Shown here: positions 1 through 8,428 of the stretch, piece after piece
Layout of the letters: every line of letters begins with the position of its first letter
Numbering within the stretch: the first letter of the stretch is position 1
Source of the DNA: Hydnum rufescens UP504
Lineage: Eukaryota > Basidiomycota > Agaricomycetes > Cantharellales > Hydnaceae
Assembly (NCBI GenBank): GCA_014904985.1
Contig: MU129423.1
Location: forward strand, 1-15,505
DNA length: 15,505 nucleotides
Direction of reading: 5' to 3'
The notes under the pieces: model-generated
Seen by the model: only the letters and a program-made list of their open reading frames with translations
Databases searched by the model: none
Told to the model about the DNA's origin: nothing
Program-made: the position numbers and the translations under genes

Positions 1-125
1 TCACTACCTGAAGATGATAGTTCTTCATCTAGGGTCTTGGAATTGTTCTTACAATGGGAAGCCTGGGTCAACAAAAATGAAACCCTAAGTAATAATCAAA
101 AATCATGACAGCAGTGACTTTTTTT

Positions 126-465
126 TTACCAGGAGGCCAAAAGTTCATCAGCAGACCCATCAAGTCCCAGATCCCTCAGAAGCTTCATGTTATTCTTGAT
201 ATTAAGTTCACGTCTCTCTTCTAATGCCAATAGGGCAGGGGGTACACTGGAGGCCTCTTGCTCCCCTATGCTGTTCTTAGCAAAGAGCCTGAGTGTTAGT
301 TGCAGTTGGAATCTACTTGGTAGGCCCATAAAGTATACTTACCTTCGTTTTCTTCTTAGAAAGTCTAGGTGCCAACACCTTTTGTGGGGCAGCAATGGCC
401 TTCATAGTGCTCTTGTGGGTGTGAGCAGGTGGCTTTTTGGCTGAAGGTACCTGTTTTGAAGCCAT
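126..465 (-). CDS. Putative two-exon small gene or gene fragment, function unknown
   Basis: On the minus strand an ATG at 465-463 opens a 41-codon basic, Lys/Ala/Pro-rich exon ending at 343. It is followed by a consensus donor GTAAGT (342-337), a branch-like CTAAC (299-295) and a CAG acceptor at about 291-289, giving a 54-bp intron. The second exon (288-126) reads through a Leu/Glu/Arg-rich, probably helical segment (LALEERRELNIKNNMKLL, then a LGLDG turn) and stops at TAA 128-126. I recall similar Glu/Arg-Asn-Leu helical segments in unnamed basidiomycete proteins, but I cannot name a family. One problem is that exon 1 ends in phase 0, whereas the helical frame of exon 2 needs another phase. 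Either an indel has broken the gene or the splice model is wrong. A possible further donor (GTAAAA) near 128 could lead to more exons toward the window edge. It is divergent from the transposase at 609. Coding status is plausible but unproven. Confidence 0.35.
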
Positions 466-608
466 AGAAGGAGGGAAGTATATGGTGTGGAAGTGATTTT
501 TTTTATTTTAGTTTGGGGGAACAGATCAGAATTCACCCCACTCAAATTTGAGTAAAGTCAGCAGACCCATTTTTACTTCAGCTAACATAGAACTGTACAC
601 CTTCTCCA
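466..608. other. Intergenic spacer between divergent reading frames
   Basis: This AT-rich spacer has a T-rich run at about 496-511. It lies between the minus-strand ATG at 465 and the plus-strand ATG at 609, so it could hold promoters for both. I see no convincing TATA box or terminal inverted repeat. Confidence 0.3.
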
Positions 609-1178
609 ATGCCTAAGTATGAGGTATATTGCTGCCCACACTGTGGCCAAGGGCCTTTCACAAGTCCTCAAGGTCTGAATGCTCATATCTCAAAAGTCCA
701 CTACTGCCAAAATGCTTGTGAACAGCTTATTGCTAGTTATGATGGCCACTGCTCCAACCCTGCCAGCTCAATACAGCAGGAGGATGATGGGATGGACAAG
801 AACACCTCAAATGAGATTCTGGAGAGACCAACTTTACCTCCTGATTGCAGGACCCCTGCTGATGGGCACCCCAGTGATCTTCATCTAGATGACAACTCAA
901 GCATCAATAACCCTGATGAAGATCTTGGACCAGAACCACTTAATCCTCATCAGAACCTGTACATCATCAAAAAGATCTCTGGTGCAGCTAAAATACTCGA
1001 AACTCCCATGGGGACATTGACCCAATCACAGACACTATGGGGTAAATTAAGATCTCTTGAAGATCCACAAAAACCATGCTTCCCATGGGTGTCACTGGAA
1101 GAATTTGAGGTAGTTGACTGGCTGTCATCTTCAGGCCTGTTGCAAGCAAAGATTAATGACTTTCTGACTTTATCTTGG

Positions 1179-1229
1179 GTATGATTGTTTCCAATCAATG
1201 CAAGGATTTTTATTTACCTTTTTTCCCAG
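1179..1229 (+). other. Predicted 51-bp intron 1 of the Plavaka transposase
   Basis: The donor is GTATGA and the acceptor is CCCAG after a pyrimidine-rich run. Exon 1 ends on a Trp codon at 1176-1178 and exon 2 resumes in phase 0 at 1230 (VWSHHNPLSF). The intron contains the TGA at 1182-1184, so splicing removes a stop. The length is typical of basidiomycete introns. Confidence 0.65.
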
Positions 1230-1526
1230 GTATGGAGCCACCATAACCCCTTATCATTTGGTACTGCAAAAACCATGTACAAGTGGATAGAAAAATATAT
1301 GCCAAAGGGTCCAGGCTGGAAAATGGAAACAATCATTCTAGACAATGCCCCTGTGGAACCCCAAACACTTTACTACCAGAATCCAGTTGAGTGTGCTGAA
1401 TACCTCTTGAGCAACCCAACATTCAGTGATGGAATGATGTACTAACCAATGAGAATATTTGAGGCAGACCAAACTACACCTTTCTATCATGAAATGAACA
1501 CTGGGGAATTGTGGAATGAACTCCAG

Positions 1527-1585
1527 GTATGTTAGTTGCATTCTACTCAAATAAGCCAATTGGATTTCATTTAGCAATACTTCAG
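1527..1585 (+). other. Predicted 59-bp intron 2 of the Plavaka transposase
   Basis: The donor is GTATGT and the acceptor is CTTCAG. Removing it joins the segment ending GELWNELQ to MTMPDGTTIISVILASDE, which restores the order expected in this family. Without splicing, the upstream frame meets a TAG in the first codons of the intron. Confidence 0.65.
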
Positions 1586-3075
1586 ATGACGATGCCTGAT
1601 GGAACTACAATCATCAGTGTCATACTTGCCTCTGATGAGACTCACCTCACCAACTTCTCTGGCAACAAATCCATGCATGTTGTCTATATCTCCATTGGAA
1701 ACATTCCAAATTGTACTCAAAGACAAGTTAATACTGGGGTCTGGATGGTTTTAGCAAGACTGCCTACCTCAAAGCTCCCCAATACAATCTTTGCAACAAA
1801 ATCAGAGATGGAGTGTATGCCTGGGATATTGAAGTGCCAATTGTTTCATCGATGCATGTGGATTATTCTGATGCCACTATGAAATGAGCACCATACACTG
1901 AAGACTGTCATTGATGCCAATGGTGATAAGCACCAATGCATGTCAATTCTCATGGCATGGATTGTGGACCTGAAAGAGCAGTATGACATCATGGGTCTTG
2001 CATCAAATTTGTGCCCTAGTTGTGTTGCCACCTTTGAAGATCTTGGAGCAGTTGAGTCCCGCCCCCGTCACACTGGAAAATCGATTCTGGATGACCTTCA
2101 AGGTCTTCAGGCAGACATCCAACTGCCACCACTTGGCAGTTCATAAACAGGGTGAAGGAATTCAGTTTGGCGGGGATTGAGAATCTGTGCTGGGAAGGGC
2201 TTCAAGTTGATATCTGCCAGATCATCTGTGTTGACAACTTGCATGGTCTCCATAAGATGTTCAAAGACCACATGATGGTCTGGCTTACCAACTCAATTGG
2301 CGAGGACGAACTTGATCATTGCTTTATGGCACAGCCACATCGAGTTGGCACTTGAAACTTTGACTCAGGCATATCCCACTATTCGCAATGGTCAGGGAAA
2401 GGTCACCAAGACTTGGAATGCCATATCATACCTGTCATTGCAGGGGCAGATGGGACTCAGCCTGGAGTGATGAAGGCAATGTGTGCATTGCTGGATTTTA
2501 TCTATATTGGTCAGTACCCACTCCAATCTGACACCACACTTGACACACTAAAAACTGCCCTTTCCACATTCCACAAGAACAAAGATATTTTTGTTCAAAA
2601 TGGTTCTCGTGCTGGCACTGCCAGGGTTATTGAACACATGAATATCCCCAAACTTCATGCTCTCCATTGATGGCTTACCAATATCCCTGACCTCGGCACC
2701 ACCAATAATTACTGCACTGAAGTTGGCAAAACTCTCCATATTGTCATGTGTAAAATGGCATACTGAGCAACAAACTGTAAAGAATATGTTGAGCAGATTG
2801 TCCAGTATCTTATCTGCTGTGAGAGTCTTCAGCTTTACTGAGGATACTTGAGGTGGAAAGAGCCTACTGAAGAGTTGGATTTTGATGATTTGCCACTGCA
2901 GGCTGTTTCTGATGGCACAATAATGCATCTCCACTGTAAGCAAGAGAAAAGGGGGGGATCTCTGCTACAGTCCATGATATGGAATCGAGAACAAAGAATG
3001 GGGGCCACCAAAATAATTCGAATATTCAGGTCTGGGTGTAGGAAGGTCTTTGGGATGGAAGATAATCCGCTGTAA

Positions 3076-3716
3076 GCAGTAGTTGCCCAAGCAGATGAAT
3101 AAAGGGGAAAATGTGCCACAAATACCACACTCTAAGGTCCTAATATTGTGGCCCTAGACAAAGTGCAGTAGGAACAGTGTCCTCAGATGGAATTCGCCCA
3201 GGAATCCAGCAGCAATACTTCAGTGCTTCAGACTGGGGAGGGGGAAGACAATGGAATTTTCAACACAATTCGCTTAATATACAACCCAGCTATGAGATCA
3301 AATATCTGACGGAAACAGGGGGATAGGGGAAATATGTAGAAAAAGGAATCAAGTCAAAAGCTTCAAAACTGACAGAGATATTCAATTTACAAGTCTGGAG
3401 ATAGGATAGAGCATAAAATGACTATTTCTCCTTCCCTTTTGGACAGATTCCCTTGAGGAATGGTGGAATAAGTCGTCCTGGATGTCCTATCCTTGGGATA
3501 TAAGGCTTCTGGACAATATTTGATATTTGAAAATTGGAAGGGGGAATGATGTTCTCCTGAGACAAGGGGGAAATTCGTATGCAGAACACCGAGTTCTTCT
3601 TCGTTTGTGACACCCTCTGTACTGCTGGATGGGAATTTTCAATACCTTTCTAGGAGCAGTTGTTTCATGCAAATCCGATCAAAACTGATGGAGAAATTCA
3701 ACAAATACACCTTCTA
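3076..3716. other. Region with no recognisable gene
   Basis: All six frames are broken, and the longest stretches (about 60 codons, minus strand) show no family features. Two weakly similar segments, at about 3366-3395 and 3680-3710 (both near AAAACTGA then GAGA and ATTCAA), hint at an old internal duplication. The region separates the Plavaka remnant from the retrotransposon remnant, so it may be the eroded 3' end of Plavaka, an inserted non-autonomous element, or both. Confidence 0.4.
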
Positions 3717-3851
3717 TTTATGAATGAGCAGGTGAAATCGTTCCAGAAGCTGAGTGACTAGCTCAACTGTTTTCCATCGACCAGGGTGCCCAGCCACAGG
3801 AGTGTCATGATGAGCCTTGACAATGTCATGATGTAACTTGGGATTGCATGG
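3717..3851 (-). pseudogene. Inverted fragment of retroviral-type integrase zinc-binding (H2C2) domain
   Basis: Reading the minus strand from about 3851 gives CNPKLHHDIVKAHHDT followed by PVAGHPGRWKTVELVT. This is the His-His half of the H2C2 zinc-binding domain that precedes the integrase core in Ty3/Gypsy pol. After the ELVT block the similarity is lost, and the frame ends at a TAG (3716-3714). The expected aromatic NYWWP block and the Cys-x2-Cys pair are not seen. The fragment abuts the plus-strand integrase core, so the two pieces that should be contiguous on one strand lie head to head. The simplest reading is a local inversion with loss of sequence between the two domains. A fragment from a second copy inserted in reverse is the alternative. 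Confidence 0.6.
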
Positions 3852-5019
3852 ATATAACGCAATTTGGGTAGTGGTTGACCACCTATCAAAATGAATGCAT
3901 GCAATCCCAACTACAGATGAGGTTGACTCTGTAGGACTTGCTCAACTCTATCATGACCATGTTTGGAAGCATCATGGCTTACCTGAAGAGATTATCAGTG
4001 ATTGGGGACCCCAGTTTGCATCCTCCTTTATGAAGGAACTCAATCATCTCCTTGGCATTCACACTTCCCTGTCTATGGCATACCATCCTCAAACTGATGG
4101 TCAGACTGAGTGAGTCAATCAGAAAATTGAACAATATCTACGCCTCTTTGTCAATGAGAGGCAGGATGATTGGTATGACTGGATGGTGTTAGCAGAGTTC
4201 ACCTATAATAATCACATTCACTCTGCCACCCAACACTCTCCTTTTGAACTCAATACAGGCCAACACCCATGCCTGGGCATGGAGCCTACTCAGGAAACCC
4301 ACCTGGAAGCTGTTGATGAGTTTGTGAAGCGTATGAAGCAAGCCACGGAGGAGGCCAAGTCTGCTCTTCACCAAGCAGCACATGACATGGCACGCTTCTA
4401 GGATGCTCATCGATGAACTGCACCCAGTTATGAAAAAGGAGGTAAAATTTGGCTTGATGCAGAAAACATCACAACAATGCACCCTACCAAGAAGTTTGAT
4501 GACAAGTGGTTTGGTCCCTTCCCAATTGACAAAGTTATCTCACGATCAGCCTATCAGCTAAAACTCACCCAGAACTTCCAACGAGTCCACCCAGTTTTCC
4601 ATGTCAGCAAACTCTGCCCATTTATTCCTGATCATATTCCTGAGCAATGCCAGCCCCCAGTACCCAAACTGATCATTACAGCAAAGGGTGACACAGAATA
4701 TGAGGTCAAGACAATCTTGGACAATCGTCTCTATTGTACAAAACTGCAATACCTCATTAAATGGAAAGGCTATGGCCTGGAGGAAAACAGTTGGGAACCA
4801 GAATCAAACCTCAGCAACTCTAAATGGCTCCTTGATGACTTCCATTGCCTCCATCCAAACTCCCCATGGTGTATTTCAACTGCTATCTGGGATACCCTAC
4901 CTTTCACCTGCTTCAAAAATTTTACTGAGGTTCCCCAGCATACTTTATTTGACTGGACTCAAGGAAAACTCATCGTGACGCCAAGTCCTAAAAGGGGGGT
5001 AATGTCAGGATCAAATTGA
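3844..5019 (+). pseudogene. Chromovirus (Ty3/Gypsy) pol 3' end: integrase core plus chromodomain
   Basis: One frame runs from GYNAIWVVVD (from about 3850) to the TGA at 5017-5019. The integrase core shows ISDWGPQF and YHPQTDGQTE, with exactly 35 residues between the Asp and the Glu of the DDE triad. The first Asp, which lies upstream of GYNAI in the family, is missing. Then come the C-terminal domain (KFDDKWFGPF, VHPVFHVSKL) and a chromodomain at about 4693-4850 (EYEVKTIL, LQYLIKWKGYG, NSWEPE). It keeps Tyr, Trp and Tyr at positions that form a methyl-lysine cage in chromodomains. In chromoviruses this domain targets integration to heterochromatin. In-frame stops at 3892, 4111 and 4414 (TGA) and 4399 (TAG) make it non-functional. 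The TGAs at 4111 and 4414 replace an expected Arg. The frame leads directly into the polypurine tract and LTR. Confidence 0.85.
4990..4999 (+). other. Polypurine tract of the chromovirus
   Basis: AAAAGGGGGG lies 3 bp before the LTR start TGTCAGG at 5003. This is the position used to prime plus-strand DNA synthesis in LTR retrotransposons. Confidence 0.75.
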
Positions 5020-5660
5020 CATTTGCTTCCACCTAAGGACTTACCCATCAGAGTATCATTCTTCATCAACTTTATCATATGGCACCTACTTCTTCAAATG
5101 CTCTTGTGTCCTCTCTCCCTCCATTCACTAAGGGGGTTATTGTCATCCTTGCCATTATTGACATTTCTCTTATTATTATTGCCCTTGTTCTATTGGGCCT
5201 CAGCCAGTGGGCTATGGGCTGGGTAGTCAACCAGTGGCAGCATTGCGCCCTTGTCAGCACCTGACATTCCCTCACTCCCCATGTGAGTCCATGGAGTTGC
5301 CAATCCAGACTCCCCCTCCTCCTCCTCTGCCCCCAGTCCCTGAATCCACATCACCTGTCCCAATCTGTACTCCATCCACATCATTATGGTCCTTCGACAC
5401 TTTGGACACCTTTGGAGTACCCAGGCATACACTGCCTTGGAAGTACATACACTAAGGGGGATACATATGGAAGTTGGGGCATAGCCATGTGGAGGTGCAC
5501 ACAGGACTTGTAACATGGCTGCGTCAGCTTAGTGAGGCTTAGTGATGGTGGCTGTGGAGGCTGACTGATGGGCTGTGGAGCCAGCACTCTAGGAGGATCC
5601 AGAAGGTTATGGAAGCTGGCAGAAGGCTCTGGAAGGCTGGTGGCTGTGTGCAGGAAATAG

Positions 5661-5669
5661 TATTTATAG
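5661..5669 (+). promoter_or_regulatory. TATA-like box in the chromovirus LTR
   Basis: TATTTATAG lies 179 bp before the LTR end, a reasonable place for the U3 promoter, with transcription starting some 25-40 bp downstream. The assignment rests on position and sequence only. Confidence 0.45.
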
Positions 5670-5703
5670 CCCTTCACAGTTGGGGATCACCAGTTTCAAT
5701 CTC

Positions 5704-5788
5704 TCAGGATTCCCATTGTGATAGGTGTGAGACTTGTGTGTCCCTTGTTGTGTGGTGTATACTCAGGATTCCCACTGTGATAGTGTGT
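5704..5788 (+). repeat. Imperfect direct repeat pair inside the LTR
   Basis: CTCAGGATTCCCATTGTGAT at about 5702 recurs as CTCAGGATTCCCACTGTGAT at about 5761, each followed by a TAG/TGTG-rich stretch. The spacing is about 59 bp. It lies between the TATA-like box and the LTR end, so it would be in the transcribed R/U5 part. Confidence 0.6.
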
Positions 5789-5847
5789 GGTTAATTAATC
5801 TCTTTCCTCTTTCTGTTTGTGGCTTCAACAGCAGTGTCGCCCTGACA

Positions 5848-6715
5848 TCAGGCCCAAATGTGGTGTAATATTGAGTGGCCCCTCCATGTGTCACACCCAT
5901 CTGAAAGTCAGTTCATGGGATTGTGTGACATGTGACAAGTCTCAAATTTGGTTCAGGATGACTAACAGTGGATACTGCCCCTATATCCAAATTGTAAACC
6001 TGGACACACAGCCTGATACAGCATTTCTTGTGGAATGAAAAATAACACCTGGTTGTGGTGGGCATAATAAATCCACCCCCAATCCCTGAGGATTCAGGTC
6101 TAATCATTCAGATTCTCTCCCAGAGTGGGGGGCCAGTGCACTCCATTGTCCCTCAGAAAATATGAATAAATACATTTCTTCACCACTCAGTGGAGTCTGA
6201 AAGGATTTCACTACTGCCAGGGGCCTCCCATCTGCTGATATACATATCTCATGTAGGACACTGTCCATGCCTGTTAGGTCAGGGGGAAAACTCAATTGTG
6301 TCTGTGAGGTCCCTTAAATAATCAACAGGAGAAGGAGGGTGGGGCAGGAAGAAAAGAAATATGAAGAAGGGGGGGCCAGTGATGACAATGAGGACATGAG
6401 GACACCTTGCCCCCCTGGCAGGAATGTACATAATGGCCAAGTACATGCAATGTACCTATTGGAAAGGACATTGGACACAGACCTGAGGTGTGAAGGCTAA
6501 TAGGGTACATATATGGTATACAGAGCACACCAAGATAGTAGGCAAGTGGACATGAAGAGAAACAAAGAACTATAACCATGGAATTACCAATATAAGTGGC
6601 AGAAAAATAGCTGGTATCCAGGAATATTGGAACAGTGTATATGGGTGCTTTGTTAATTTCGGCAAGTGCCGGTGTTGAGTCAAGCTTTCAACAGACAACT
6701 GACATCAAATGTGAT
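5848..6715. other. Non-coding, CpG-poor region without a recognisable gene
   Basis: No frame shows a family I recognise. A possible hairpin is formed by GTCACACCCAT (5890-5900) and ATGG plus GTGTGAC (5915-5929, with a small bulge). A strongly purine-rich stretch lies at about 6328-6376 and ends in a G7 run. The segment is probably eroded repeat DNA flanking the LTR. Confidence 0.4.
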
Positions 6716-6810
6716 GTTGCTGGGTCCCACTGGGGCCTTGGCTTTGTTGGATAGGCTGAGTGTGGCACAGTCTGTGTGCCCAAATCTCAGCTCTCCAACA
6801 AGCCTACTTC
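6716..6810 (+). repeat. Diverged partial third copy of the 300-bp tandem repeat
   Basis: CTGGGGCCTTGGCTTTGTTG through GTGCCCAAATCTCAGCTCTC and CCTACTTCA parallels the core of the two clear units downstream (CTGGGGGCTAGGTG, GTGCACCCAAATCACAGC, CCCACTTTCA) in the same order. Similarity is much lower than between the other two units. Confidence 0.5.
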
Positions 6811-6843
6811 AAGAGAATACACCACCTGATTCACATCACATCT

Positions 6844-7442
6844 CTATCTTAAATCTTCTTGTTTGGGTTCATGTGCTCCTCCTGGGGGCTAGGTGTCATT
6901 GCTCAGGCTGTGTGTGGGTGCATTCTGTGCACCCAAATCACAGCTTTTCAACACACCCACTTTCAGGGTTTTCTGAGAACTTCTGGCCTCACTATTCCTC
7001 ATTTTCCCCTCATCTCCCACTCAACATCACCTGGGGAGTCAAATCATACCCAATTTCAACATTCTCAGCCTTAATCGATTTGTCTCATTTGTCTGAATCC
7101 ATTGAGCATATGTACACCACAAACTGACCACTTTCCATTGCACTATCCTCAATCTTCCCTTTTTGGTTCATATGCCCCCTCTGGGGGCTAGGTGTTGTTG
7201 CTCAGGCTGTGTGTGGGTGCATTCTGTGCACCCAAATCACAGCCTTTCAACACACCCACTTTCAGGGCTTTCTGAGAACTTCTGGCCTCACTATTCCTCA
7301 TCTTCCCCTCATCTCCCACTCAACATCACCTGGGGGAGTCAAATCATGCCTGATTTTGATGTTCTTAGGCTTAATCAATTCATCTCATTCGTCCAAATCT
7401 GTCAAGCACATTCACGCCATGAACCAACCACTTTCCATTGCA
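6844..7442 (+). repeat. Tandem duplication, two units of about 300 bp
   Basis: Unit 1 (about 6844-7142) and unit 2 (about 7143-7442) share long near-identical blocks, such as TGTGTGGGTGCATTCTGTGC, GAGAACTTCTGGCCTCACTA and CTCATCTCCCACTCAACATC, ending in CCACTTTCCATTG. Corresponding points are 299-300 bp apart. Most differences are C/T or A/G transitions, which suggests duplication followed by cytosine deamination. Overlapping open frames here are by-products of the duplication. Confidence 0.85.
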
Positions 7443-7469
7443 CTTATGGATGCCTTTGGTCTGGTGTAA

Positions 7470-7625
7470 ACCTTGGGAACCTGGGTTTAAACCTAAACCA
7501 GACCCAGGTCTGGTTCCATTGGGGTCAGGTTTCATTCAATTTTCCTCTGGTCTGGTTTAGGTTTTGCCTTTGCCCTGAATCCAAAACCTGGTTCAAACCC
7601 AGGTTTAAACCTGAACCCGAAAGGT
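7470..7625. repeat. Palindrome-rich repeat with GTTTAAAC cores (left cluster)
   Basis: GTTTAAAC occurs at 7485-7492 and 7603-7610, embedded in CCTGGGTTTAAACC and CCCAGGTTTAAACCTG. Several AAACC/GGTTT words run in both orientations, along with the inverted CCAGACC/GGTCTGG words. The segment can fold back on itself in several registers. It has no coding features and may be one end of a non-autonomous element. Confidence 0.6.
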
Positions 7626-7721
7626 AGGGTGTACCTTCCAGTCTATGTACTTTCACCCTTATTTCTCCACATATTATCATTATCATCCTTCTATACATTC
7701 AATTCCAGAAGTAAACCTAGC

Positions 7722-7872
7722 AATTTGCACACAGTACTGTAATTTCAGGGTCAAAAGTTGCATGACTCTGGAATCTAATGGGGTAATCTGTGCAGGTTCC
7801 AAAGCACATGGCTCTGGGATCAAATCTGGAGATTTGCACAGATTACTGTAACTCAGTCTAGGGTCACATGAC
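7722..7872. repeat. Nested direct and inverted short repeats
   Basis: ATTTGCACACAGTACTGTAA at 7722 and ATTTGCACAGATTACTGTAA at 7832 begin two roughly 42-bp related units, each running on to a GGGTCA...CATGAC end, about 110 bp apart. In addition TAATCTGTGCA (7784-7794) is a perfect inverted copy of TGCACAGATTA (7835-7845). The segment lies between the two GTTTAAAC clusters and is non-coding. Confidence 0.6.
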
Positions 7873-8046
7873 ACAATTTAGTTAGCTAAGTTCCATCCTC
7901 TGGAGATATGTAAGCAGAAAATTGATGTGAAGGAGGGGTGTGAATGAGATATGAATGGAAAATGGGATGCAAAGGAAGTGGTCAATGCAAAGACTCACAC
8001 AGAGAGTCCAGATAGTCTGTAGTACTTACTAAATGTTTTGCTTCTC

Positions 8047-8117
8047 CTATATCTCAGGTTTCAGGTTTAAACCTGGTTTAAACCCAAACCAAACCACTCT
8101 GGAACCAAACCTCAGGT
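8047..8117. repeat. Palindrome-rich repeat with GTTTAAAC cores (right cluster)
   Basis: Two GTTTAAAC palindromes (8065-8072 and 8076-8083) lie within CAGGTTTAAACCTGGTTTAA, followed by CCCAAACCAAACC and GGAACCAAACCTCAGG. Its AAACCTGGTTTAAACCCA matches AAACCTGGTTCAAACCCA in the left cluster at one mismatch. It ends exactly where the CpG-rich second retrotransposon begins. Confidence 0.6.
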
Positions 8118-8285
8118 TGTAGTATAGCGATTATGTAATAGTAGTGTACATACGTTGCGCGACATTAGGGAGCTGCCACGGCGAACCCGCAGCTTCTCCC
8201 ATCGAATTCTACGTTGTTTTCACTCCCCCAGTGCGAGTTGAAGTAACACGCCGTTCGTAGGAACACGAGAATACGAGAGCCGAGC

Positions 8286-8299
8286 AGTGAGTACTCACT
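8286..8299. repeat. Perfect 14-bp palindrome in the putative LTR
   Basis: AGTGAGTACTCACT is its own reverse complement. It could be a protein-binding site or chance. Confidence 0.5.
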
Positions 8300-8407
8300 A
8301 TCGGCTAAGCTACTAACAAATCACCATTCCAGGTAACCCTCTGCCTTCTTCCGTTGCCCATCCACTCCACTTCCACATGAGGCCAGGCCAAACGGGAAGT
8401 GAGATTA

Positions 8408-8428
8408 CTACCTAGCCAGGCTAGGTAG
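8408..8428. repeat. Perfect inverted repeat with 10-bp arms in the putative LTR
   Basis: CTACCTAGCC (8408-8417), one A, then GGCTAGGTAG (8419-8428). The arms match fully. It is too compact to be an ordinary terminator stem, but could be a dimeric factor site or form a hairpin in the RNA leader. Confidence 0.6.

Larger units (their letters stand above)
609..3075 (+). pseudogene. Plavaka-type (CACTA-like) transposase, decayed
   Basis: The N-terminus has a C2H2 finger (CPHC, then H-x4-H in AHISKVH, residues about 10-30), as in Plavaka transposases, and then an acidic linker. Downstream are family landmarks: MYKWIEKYMPKGPGWK, a YYQNPVECAEYLL segment, ILASDETHLTNFSGNKS followed by VVYISIGNI, AWIVDLKEQYDI with CPSC, ENLCWEGL, LHGLHKMFKDHMMVWL, a LLDFIYIGQYPLQSD helix, a FHKNKDIF block and the C-terminal TEVGKTLHIVMCKMAY region. 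The product would be a cut-and-paste DNA transposase acting in the nucleus. Exons are 609-1178, 1230-1526 and 1586 onward, and one frame change falls at about 2105-2130. In-frame stops are at 1443 (TAA), 1880, 2353, 2668, 2764 and 2839 (all TGA). Several fall where Arg is expected. I could not find terminal inverted repeats, so the element ends are undefined. Family assignment is from recognition, not a search. Confidence 0.75.
5003..5847 (+). repeat. 3' LTR of the chromovirus, complete, 845 bp
   Basis: The LTR starts TGTCAGG and ends CCTGACA, a perfect 7-bp terminal inverted repeat with the canonical TG...CA ends. It sits just after the chromodomain ORF and a polypurine tract. It contains a TATA-like box (5661-5669) followed by two direct repeats of about 25 bp. 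The 5' LTR and the gag, protease, RT and RNase H parts of this element are absent from the window. The flanking 5 bp at the right are TCAGG, but a target-site duplication cannot be confirmed without the 5' end. Confidence 0.8.

Noticed and set aside
5023..5794. Short open frames with hydrophobic stretches inside the LTR
   Set aside because: They lie entirely within the delimited LTR. The Leu/Ile-rich segments come from a pyrimidine-rich sequence, not a membrane protein.
5890..5929. Hairpin as a possible terminator or ncRNA
   Set aside because: The arms are short with an asymmetric bulge and there is no gene nearby to regulate. It is compatible with chance in repeat DNA.
6104..6295. Minus-strand open frame of 63 codons in the flank of the LTR
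   Set aside because: It has some protein-like stretches, but I know no family for it, there is no splice context, and adjacent frames are equally open. Not called.
6666..7627. Two similar plus-strand open frames of about 154 codons
   Set aside because: They are similar only because the DNA is tandemly duplicated. They have no family features and reading frame is not favoured over the others.
7470..8117. CRISPR-like or telomere-like array
   Set aside because: The repeats are irregular in spacing, palindromic and of mixed orientation. There are no uniform spacers and no G-rich telomere unit run.
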